Source: Treponema sp.
Lineage (GTDB): Bacteria; Spirochaetota; Spirochaetia; Treponematales; Breznakiellaceae
DNA: 10,458 nt
NCBI GenBank assembly: GCA_031283905.1
Contig: JAITAW010000265.1
Coordinates: forward strand, 1-10,458
Reading direction: 5' to 3'
Below, in pieces: positions 6,665 to 10,458 of the stretch (within the stretch, counting starts at the first letter, position 1; each line of letters opens with the position of its first letter). The position numbers and the translations under genes were made by a program. The notes beneath the pieces were generated by a model that was not told the origin of the DNA, did not search any database, and saw only the letters and a list, made by a program, of their open reading frames with translations.

Positions 6665-6993
6665 TTTTTTCTGGTTGTTTTCGCAGGTTTTTCCCCTCTA
6701 AGCTCCCACACAGCCTGTTTCAAATCCCTGCCCGGCCTGAAAGCCGCTACGCCATGAGTCTCAACGGACACAATTTCACCCGTTCTTGGATTGCGGGCTT
6801 TTTGCCTGCCTTTCCGTACCCGTACTTCAAACGTTCCAAATCCCCGCAATTCAATGGTTTTGCGGTCTACAAGCGCATCTTTTATTTCTTCAATCAACAT
6901 ATCAATAATACGCTTGATGTCGTTGCGTTCAAGATCGATCTTGCTATAAACCGCGTCAAGAATGTCCGCTTTCGTATATTTTTTAGCTGTCAT
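6661..6993 (-). CDS. HU/IHF-family DNA-binding protein
   Basis: Small nucleoid protein that bends DNA as a dimer. 110 residues: an N-terminal helical part (TKADILDAVYSKIDLERNDI), then the classic saddle GFGTFEVRVRKGRQKARNPR (51-70) followed by TGE. The arm carries the R-N-P triplet (67-69) whose proline intercalates into DNA, and the domain ends with VAAFRPGRDLKQAV (82-95). The usual HU is ~90 residues; here a ~12-residue basic tail (GEKPAKTTRKK) is added, a milder form of the lysine-rich tails seen in some bacterial HU proteins. ATG at 6993-6991 lies 7 nt after the rpsT stop with only a weak purine run (AGAAAA), so expression probably depends on rpsT translation. Its stop overlaps the lnt start. 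Whether it is closer to HU or IHF cannot be told. Confidence 0.93.
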   Translation of the reverse strand: MTAKKYTKADILDAVYSKIDLERNDIKRIIDMLIEEIKDALVDRKTIELRGFGTFEVRVRKGRQKARNPRTGEIVSVETHGVAAFRPGRDLKQAVWELRGEKPAKTTRKK

Positions 6994-7000
6994 TTTTCTA

Positions 7001-7276
7001 TTATTGAGCGGCTCTAAGCGTATTAAACAGCCGCTGCATCCTTGATTTTTTACGCGCCGCCGTATTCTTCTTTATGATGCCTTTCTGTGCGGCGGTATCG
7101 ATCTTTTTAATCATTTCCTTCAGAGCCGCCTCCATTCCAGAAACCTCTTTCTTATGAGTCAGCGTTACGAATTTCTTTATGCTGGTACGCACCGAACTCC
7201 GCACCGATTTATTCTTCAACCGGCGTTCTTCACTTTGCCTATGCCGCTTTTCAGCGGAACTGTATTTTTTTGCCAA
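7001..7276 (-). CDS. rpsT: 30S ribosomal protein S20, TTG start
   Basis: Primary 16S rRNA-binding protein of the small subunit. 91 residues, normal length, with the family's Lys/Arg-rich helical composition: MAKKYSSAEKRHRQSEERRL at the start, and GIIKKNTAARKKSRMQRLFN in the C-terminal helix, a hallmark of S20. The start codon is TTG (7276-7274), supported by AAGGAG at 7284-7289 with a 7-nt spacer and by the family-typical M-A-K-K start. From established knowledge, E. coli rpsT also starts at UUG and that weak codon takes part in autogenous control; the same may hold here (inference). The gene follows the zinc-ribbon gene after a 44-nt gap and is followed 7 nt later by HU. Confidence 0.96.
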   Translation of the reverse strand: MAKKYSSAEKRHRQSEERRLKNKSVRSSVRTSIKKFVTLTHKKEVSGMEAALKEMIKKIDTAAQKGIIKKNTAARKKSRMQRLFNTLRAAQ

Positions 7277-7283
7277 AAATTTT

Positions 7284-7289
7284 CTCCTT
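7284..7289 (-). promoter_or_regulatory. Shine-Dalgarno AAGGAG that fixes the TTG start of rpsT
   Basis: On the minus strand AAGGAG is followed by a 7-nt AT-only spacer and TTG at 7276. There is no in-frame ATG or GTG near a ribosome site, so TTG is the start. A second AAGGAG (7299-7294) lies just upstream. Confidence 0.85.
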
Positions 7290-7320
7290 ACTCCTTATTA
7301 AAAAACAACCGCGCTCGACA

Positions 7321-7503
7321 TCAAATGAAGTCTGACGGACGTCGCTCTATCCGCTTGCATTTGTTACATTCGGCAATGGGTTTCTTTTTGCCGCCCTGGG
7401 CCATCTCTTTCATCTCAACTTCTCCGCCACAGGGACAGAAAAATTTCTGGGTCGTAACCGTTGTACGGGAGTTCTTGCTCTTCCCGCCGCCTGCCTGAGC
7501 CAT
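7321..7503 (-). CDS. Small four-cysteine zinc-ribbon-like protein of unknown function
   Basis: 60 residues, first gene of the rpsT-HU-lnt operon. Four cysteines form two pairs: Cys23-Pro-Cys25 (QKFFCPCGGEVEMKEM) and Cys46-x-x-Cys49 (AECNKCKRIERRP), 20 residues apart, as expected for a small zinc ribbon. The N-terminus is flexible and polar (GGGKSKNSRTTVTT) and the whole protein is basic, so nucleic-acid or ribosome binding is plausible, but that is inference. I do not recognise a named family. The start is well supported: ATG at 7503-7501 with GGAGG at 7512-7516, spacer 8 nt. It lies ~165 nt downstream of a strong promoter and 44 nt ahead of rpsT. Position and Shine-Dalgarno argue for a real, well-expressed gene. 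Confidence 0.8.
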   Translation of the reverse strand: MAQAGGGKSKNSRTTVTTQKFFCPCGGEVEMKEMAQGGKKKPIAECNKCKRIERRPSDFI

Positions 7504-7671
7504 AATAGGTTCCTCCTTTTAAAAGTTTGAGCAAAATCTTTCCCACCCTTCAGGGTTTGAGAAAAACTTTTGAAGAAGCGGTCAGAAGCCGCTTCTCCTC
7601 ATAAATTCAACGCGATTTCCCCAATAATTCACCCGCAAACTGCCGCGCCCGGGCGCATTTTAGGAAATATT
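7504..7671 (-). promoter_or_regulatory. Structured 5' leader of the zinc-ribbon/rpsT/HU/lnt operon
   Basis: About 165 nt between the promoter and the first ATG, with no gene. In transcript order it holds the 12-nt palindrome GCGCCCGGGCGC (7656-7645), an 8-bp hairpin AGAAGCGG/CCGCTTCT with a 7-nt loop (7596-7574), and a longer-range 8-bp pairing AAAAGTTT/AAACTTTT (7571-7564 with 7528-7521) enclosing an ACCC-TGAA-GGGT hairpin. The last pairing ends 4 nt before the GGAGG ribosome site. Leaders of ribosomal-protein operons are often control sites; which factor acts here is unknown. Confidence 0.5.
7525..7571. repeat. Pair of imperfect 17-bp direct repeats in the leader
   Basis: GTTTGAGCAAAATCTTT (7525-7541) and GTTTGAGAAAAACTTTT (7555-7571) match at 14 of 17 positions and start exactly 30 bp apart. 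They overlap the arms of the AAAAGTTT/AAACTTTT pairing. Two copies only. Confidence 0.55.
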
Positions 7672-7676
7672 TTTCT

Positions 7677-7705
7677 ATAATAGATAATTCTCAAAAAAAT
7701 GTCAA
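7677..7705 (-). promoter_or_regulatory. Sigma70-type promoter of the zinc-ribbon/rpsT/HU/lnt operon
   Basis: Minus strand: -35 TTGACA (7700-7705), 17-nt spacer, -10 TATTAT (7677-7682). This is a near-consensus promoter with ideal spacing, as expected for a ribosomal-protein operon. Transcription would start near 7670. Confidence 0.8.
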
Positions 7706-7786
7706 TACGGTTGTTTCAGAAAAGAAGCCTTTGCTGTGAACAAGCCGCTCTTGCGCGTATTTCCGGGTAAGAAGTTGTTTCTCTTC

Positions 7787-7813
7787 TTGACAATTGTAAA
7801 AGTATGATATACT
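7787..7813 (+). promoter_or_regulatory. Candidate promoter of the small lipoprotein gene, inside a palindrome
   Basis: Perfect -35 TTGACA (7787-7792), 15-nt spacer (short), then TATACT (7808-7813). The -10 lies in the left arm of a 16-bp inverted repeat, so anything binding the repeat would block it. Start of transcription would fall in the loop near 7819-7821. The suboptimal spacing suggests a weak or activated promoter. It is divergent from the rpsT-operon promoter. Confidence 0.5.
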
Positions 7814-7843
7814 ATTATACAGAAAGGATAATAGTATATCATA
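7803..7843. promoter_or_regulatory. Perfect 16-bp inverted repeat, operator-like
   Basis: TATGATATACTATTAT (7803-7818) and ATAATAGTATATCATA (7828-7843) are exact complements separated by 9 nt (ACAGAAAGG). The repeat covers the -10 and predicted start of the lipoprotein promoter. It has no T-run and almost no G/C, so it is a poor terminator. If transcription starts in the loop only one arm is in the RNA, so a protein-binding operator in DNA is more likely than an RNA hairpin. No regulator gene is in the window. Confidence 0.65.
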
Positions 7844-8005
7844 AAAGTTGCTACTCCAGTAGGGTGTTGCAACGTGTACGATGTAAGCGCATGTTTTCGG
7901 CTTTATCTATCCGCATAGCAACGGATGGTTTAGCGGCGTGCTTGTGTACGCCTATACAATTTTAAGAGTCTTTGGGAAATCATCCCAAAGAATGGAGGAA
8001 TGTCT
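7844..8005 (+). promoter_or_regulatory. Long folded 5' leader of the small lipoprotein gene
   Basis: About 160 nt after the palindrome with no gene. Visible pairings: GTTGC/GCAAC (7847-7851 with 7869-7873) enclosing CTAC-TCCA-GTAG; ATCCG/CGGAT and GGCGT/ACGCC further on; and a perfect 9-bp stem TCTTTGGGA/TCCCAAAGA with loop AATCA (7969-7991) ending 2 nt before the GGAGG ribosome site. The arrangement suits translational control or RNA stabilisation. I do not recognise a known riboswitch class. Confidence 0.45.
7994..7998 (+). promoter_or_regulatory. Shine-Dalgarno GGAGG that picks the second ATG
   Basis: GGAGG lies 1 nt before an ATG at 8000 but 7 nt before the in-frame ATG at 8006. The second spacing is functional, and it gives a normal MKK start for a signal peptide. 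Confidence 0.8.
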
Positions 8006-8188
8006 ATGAAAAAATTTTGGCTTATCTGCCTTGCCGGTTTGTTGGCAATCGGTATGAGTTTTATCGGATGCGCGGGAACTCCCGCGCCGGCGACTGATGC
8101 GCCTGCCGTTGAAGAAAGCGTTGATGATGCCGGGGCTACCGATGAGTCCGTTGAAGAAGCTCCTGAAACGGAAGAAGTTGCCGAGTAA
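8006..8188 (+). CDS. Small acidic lipoprotein of unknown function
   Basis: 60 residues. The N-terminus is a lipoprotein signal peptide: MKKFWLICLAGLLAIGMSFI, then Gly21-Cys22, cleavage before Cys22. The lipobox (F-I-G-C) is looser than the L-A-G-C of proteobacteria but fits spirochaetal lipoproteins. The mature part is only 39 residues, starting CAGTPAPATDAPAVEE, rich in Ala, Pro, Thr, Glu and Asp, very acidic and without any Lys or Arg, so it is probably unstructured. It would be lipidated, N-acylated by Lnt and possibly moved by Lol, all machinery encoded nearby. It is a monocistronic plus-strand gene between two minus-strand operons, with its own promoter, long leader and strong terminator, which suggests high or controlled expression. 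Function cannot be deduced; a small abundant surface or periplasm-facing lipoprotein is the best guess. Confidence 0.82.
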   Translation: MKKFWLICLAGLLAIGMSFIGCAGTPAPATDAPAVEESVDDAGATDESVEEAPETEEVAE

Positions 8189-8240
8189 ACCAGAACAACG
8201 CAACATTCTTTTTGAATGTTTTTGATCTGAAAAGAGGCTA

Positions 8241-8277
8241 AAGCGTAGACAATGCCCGGCATTGTCTACGCTTTTTT
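8241..8277 (+). terminator. Strong intrinsic terminator between convergent genes
   Basis: AAGCGTAGACAATGCC (8241-8256) pairs with GGCATTGTCTACGCTT (8258-8273), a nearly uninterrupted stem (about 14 bp allowing a real loop), followed by TTTTTT (8272-8277). It ends the lipoprotein transcript. The T-run overlaps the stop codon of the ndk-like gene (8278-8276), so on the minus strand the same hairpin follows directly on ndk, but with only a TTT tail, a weaker terminator in that direction. Confidence 0.92.
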
Positions 8278-9433
8278 AACATCCGAGATGCTCATCTATA
8301 ATAGATTTCAACGTATTTTCATTCACTTTCACAATCGCCGATTCGCGCACAACGCTTTCAGGCGAATCTGAAGCATGGGCGGTGTTCACCATGACGTTGC
8401 TGCCGAATTCGCGACGAACCGTACCGCCCGGCGCTTTTAGCGGATCCGTGGGTCCAAGCACGTCGCGGATTTTCTTAACCGCGTCAATACCCTCGTAAAC
8501 GAGAATCATGCACTTGACTGGCTTGCATGTGTTTGCGGGATCGTCCGGCCGCATACCCGACATGAAGCCTACGATTTGGGCAAATTGATCATAGGCGTAT
8601 TCCACACCGAATGTTTCAACAAGGGTTTTTTCCGTACGTTCGCTCAAGGCGAGGGAGAATTCCTTTTCAAGCGCCTCTTTAGCCTTTTTCCCAAAAACGG
8701 GCGCGAGTTTGTTTTTCAACGCCGCTTCGACCGGACCGTAAAAATCAAGCGCCTGTTCAAGCGTGAACCGGTGAACCTTTATGCCAATGATCCTGAGTCC
8801 TGTCCGCGAGAACATGTCGATAATGCTCCCCGGACGGGATGAGGCGTACTGCCAGTTGTCAGGCTTTATAATGACCAAGGTGCGCTCTATTTTTAAAGGA
8901 TCATCGTATTCCACATTGTTGACGATGTTTCCTTTACCCTCCAAATAGCTCGAAAACAGGGCGAGATCTCGGTACGCCCACTTCTGCCCATGCGGCGTCA
9001 TTACCGCAGGCTCAAAATAGTTTACGCGCGCCGTATCGGGGTCTATGATCAGGTCCGCGTAGGTGTCGCGTATGGTTTCTCCGGTAAGCGATTCGTCACC
9101 TATGTGTTCGGGGAAAATATGCCCGCATATTTTCGCGAGCTTTTCACAGGGATTTTCTCCTTTAAATAAAAGCAAAAGCGTACGGTGCTTTCTGCCGCCC
9201 GACGGGACAAGCCGTTCCTCAGTATAATCCGCAAGAAGCGTAACATTTGACGACACGTTTTGAGCGCGTAATATCGCCGCGTATTCTTTTGCAAATGCTT
9301 CATCAGGCGCAAACAGCTGGGCGCCCACAAGTTCAAGATCAACCTGCGACAAAAGCCGCGCCAACACGCCGCCGGTTCTGCTTTTTGCGACCGTGTACGG
9401 CGTTACCATGACATACGATAATGACTCCGGCAT
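8276..9433 (-). CDS. ndk: Two-domain nucleoside diphosphate kinase, N-terminal domain lacking the active-site His
   Basis: Would transfer the gamma-phosphate of ATP to nucleoside diphosphates through a phospho-histidine. 385 residues against ~140-150 for the usual enzyme, because there are two NDK-like units. The C-terminal unit (~184-368) looks active: RTLVIIKPDNW with Lys190, PGSIIDMFSRTGLRIIGIKV, GPTDPLKAPGGTVRREFG (327-344) and VNTAHASDSPESV with the catalytic His353. It carries an extra ~45 residues (about 238-295) after the FYG segment. The N-terminal unit (~5-145) keeps the outline (VTPYTVAKSRTGGVLARLL, LLLLFKGENP, GETIRDTYADLIIDP), but where N-x-x-H is expected it reads VNYFEPAVMTP, so it should be inactive. 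ATG at 9433-9431 has AGGAG at 9440-9444, over the prs stop. Co-transcribed with prs; both serve nucleotide pools. Confidence 0.85.
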   Translation of the reverse strand: MPESLSYVMVTPYTVAKSRTGGVLARLLSQVDLELVGAQLFAPDEAFAKEYAAILRAQNVSSNVTLLADYTEERLVPSGGRKHRTLLLLFKGENPCEKLAKICGHIFPEHIGDESLTGETIRDTYADLIIDPDTARVNYFEPAVMTPHGQKWAYRDLALFSSYLEGKGNIVNNVEYDDPLKIERTLVIIKPDNWQYASSRPGSIIDMFSRTGLRIIGIKVHRFTLEQALDFYGPVEAALKNKLAPVFGKKAKEALEKEFSLALSERTEKTLVETFGVEYAYDQFAQIVGFMSGMRPDDPANTCKPVKCMILVYEGIDAVKKIRDVLGPTDPLKAPGGTVRREFGSNVMVNTAHASDSPESVVRESAIVKVNENTLKSIIDEHLGC

Positions 9434-9439
9434 TCTTTA

Positions 9440-9444
9440 CTCCT
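9440..9444 (-). promoter_or_regulatory. Shine-Dalgarno AGGAG overlapping the prs stop codon
   Basis: On the minus strand TAGGAG merges the prs TAG stop (9445-9443) with the ribosome site of the ndk-like gene, spacer 6 nt to ATG. This indicates translational coupling and fixes the start. Confidence 0.8.
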
Positions 9445-10458
9445 ATATGGATTGTATGGATTGATTGTCTTGGTTTTTAGCATCGTCTTTGGTGTCGCTT
9501 GAACCTTCTGACAACATTTTTACAATAATATCCCTGTTGTCAAGCAGGGAGCTTAAAGACAACTCCTGATGCAAGCGGGAAATCGTCTGGGCGAAAAGCG
9601 GCGTTATATTCACGCTAATGAACCATTCCCGCTTCACTAGTTCTTCCTGATAAATCGCGTTGGCACCAATAATACGGTAAAAAAGCCCTTGTTTGTAGGC
9701 GTCGTCAAAGTAGGAAATCGCATCTCCCGAAAAAAGCGGAAGGCTGATCGCCGATATGACCTTGCCCGCGCCCTGCTCCTTGAGAAATTTCATCGCTTTG
9801 AGCAGGGTGCCGCCAGTTCCGAGCATGTCGTCCGCCATGAAAACGGTCTTTCCGGCGACATTTCCAAGAAGTTTTATCTCCGCAATGTTGTTTTCAAGCG
9901 CATTTTCCGTAACTTTGGAATAATCTCGTTCCTTGTACAGCAGGGCGAGGGGCTTTCTTAGCGCGGTGGCGTAGAATTTGTTGCGGTCCACGGCGCCGGT
10001 ATCAGGAGAAACCACCACGAAATTGTCGTTCAGTACGCCGGACATTTTCGACAATATGCGAATGATCTGGTAACTTGCGTGGAGGTTCTCGATGGTCATC
10101 GTATTGAACGAGTTGCCGATTTCCCGCGAGTGAATGTCCAAGGTGATGATGCGGTGAACGCCGAGAAATTCCAAAAGTTTTCCGACGCGACTCGCCGTAA
10201 TCCCTTCGCGCCCCTTTTTCTTGTGTTGCCGTGAATAGGGGTAAGTGGGAAGCGCCAGCGTAATGCGTCCCGCACCCGCTTGTTTCACCGCATCGACTGT
10301 AACAAACAGCGTCATCAGGTGATCGTTGATCGAGAGCGTCCGTTTGCAACCGTTGTTGAAATTAACCGGAAAATGATTTTCAACGTCTTGTACTATAAAA
10401 ATATCCTTGCCTCGCACCGATTCCAATATCTCGGCTTTGATTTCGCCGTTTGCAAACA
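9443..10458 (-). CDS. prs: Ribose-phosphate pyrophosphokinase (PRPP synthase), 5' end outside window
   Basis: Cytosolic enzyme making PRPP from ribose 5-phosphate and ATP, the precursor for purine, pyrimidine, His, Trp and NAD synthesis. 337 residues are visible, and the frame is open to the right edge, where it reads FANGEIKAEILESVRGKDIF, the conserved F-x-D/N-G-E motif near the N-terminus. A TTG at 10426 inside this motif is therefore not the start. Further motifs: LPTYPYSRQHKKKGREGITA (the R-Q-x-x-K / R-E loop, with His where Asp is usual), TLDIHSREIGNSF, VVVSPDTGAVDRNKF, LYKERDY (ATP flexible loop) and the PRPP loop MADDMLGTGGTLLKAM. A C-terminal extension of ~60 residues ends in a polar tail (SDTKDDAKNQDNQSIQSI). 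It is longer than the standard ~315-residue enzyme. It is followed by, and coupled to, the NDP kinase. Confidence 0.93.
   Translation of the reverse strand, partial: FANGEIKAEILESVRGKDIFIVQDVENHFPVNFNNGCKRTLSINDHLMTLFVTVDAVKQAGAGRITLALPTYPYSRQHKKKGREGITASRVGKLLEFLGVHRIITLDIHSREIGNSFNTMTIENLHASYQIIRILSKMSGVLNDNFVVVSPDTGAVDRNKFYATALRKPLALLYKERDYSKVTENALENNIAEIKLLGNVAGKTVFMADDMLGTGGTLLKAMKFLKEQGAGKVISAISLPLFSGDAISYFDDAYKQGLFYRIIGANAIYQEELVKREWFISVNITPLFAQTISRLHQELSLSSLLDNRDIIVKMLSEGSSDTKDDAKNQDNQSIQSI
9446..9463. repeat. Tandem 9-bp duplication at the 3' end of prs
   Basis: TATGGATTG occurs twice in a row (9446-9454, 9455-9463). It encodes the repeated Q-S-I at the extreme C-terminus of PRPP synthase, so it is an in-frame slippage duplication just before the stop. 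Confidence 0.75.

Noticed and set aside
7525..7571. Direct repeats read as a CRISPR fragment
   Set aside because: Only two imperfect copies, 13-nt gap, and no cas genes.
7803..7843. 16-bp inverted repeat read as a terminator
   Set aside because: Almost no G/C in the stem, no T-run after it, and no gene ends just upstream.
7930..8262. 110-codon minus-strand open frame opposite the lipoprotein gene
   Set aside because: The Ser/Ala-rich stretch is the antisense of the acidic lipoprotein tail; the plus strand has the ribosome site, lipobox and terminator.
10424..10426. TTG as start of prs
   Set aside because: The upstream residues FANGEIKAEI belong to the conserved PRPP synthase N-terminal motif, so the gene continues past the window edge.

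Overview
The window looks like the chromosome of a diderm spirochaete, most likely a Treponema or close relative of middling GC content. Four things point there: a zinc-ribbon gene - rpsT - HU - lnt cluster (from memory, rpsT, HU and lnt also sit together in T. pallidum; I could not check this); a Lol lipoprotein-export cassette; a relaxed lipobox on a small lipoprotein; and a long two-domain nucleoside diphosphate kinase. Genes are dense and almost all on the minus strand.

Layout. Positions 1-3619 (minus) hold one operon, read right to left: a membrane-anchored beta-propeller protein, a degenerate M23 (LytM-like) protein, the LolD ATPase and a LolC/E-type permease that runs off the left edge. 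A strong sigma70-type promoter at 3627-3656 drives it, and the genes are tightly spaced (ATGA overlap, a Shine-Dalgarno lying over a stop codon). Positions 3657-5047 are a decayed, accessory-looking stretch. It holds an intact plus-strand promoter, the first ~54 codons of what looks like a DNA-3-methyladenine glycosylase gene, a 10-bp inverted repeat, a C-terminal scrap of an IS110-type transposase on the opposite strand, an AT-rich islet (29% GC by hand count over 4201-4380) and a ~130-bp segment with IS-like inverted ends. Positions 5048-7705 (minus) are the second operon: promoter, structured leader, four-cysteine zinc-ribbon protein, rpsT with a TTG start, HU, and lnt overlapping HU by 4 bp. 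Positions 7787-8277 (plus) are a single small acidic lipoprotein gene with a long folded leader; its candidate promoter lies inside a perfect 16-bp inverted repeat, and it ends in a strong terminator. Positions 8276-10458 (minus) hold ribose-phosphate pyrophosphokinase (5' end outside the window) followed by the NDP kinase.

How it fits together. Lipoprotein biogenesis recurs: Lnt adds the third acyl chain, LolD and the LolC/E-type permease extract mature lipoproteins from the inner membrane, and a small lipoprotein is encoded between these operons. The propeller and pseudo-M23 proteins are co-transcribed with the Lol genes and probably act at the cell envelope, but their function is not known. 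Prs and NDP kinase both serve nucleotide metabolism and are translationally coupled. I see no CRISPR array, tRNA, rRNA or complete mobile element. The best candidates for something undescribed are the propeller/pseudo-M23/Lol operon and the operator-like palindrome plus folded leader of the small lipoprotein gene.
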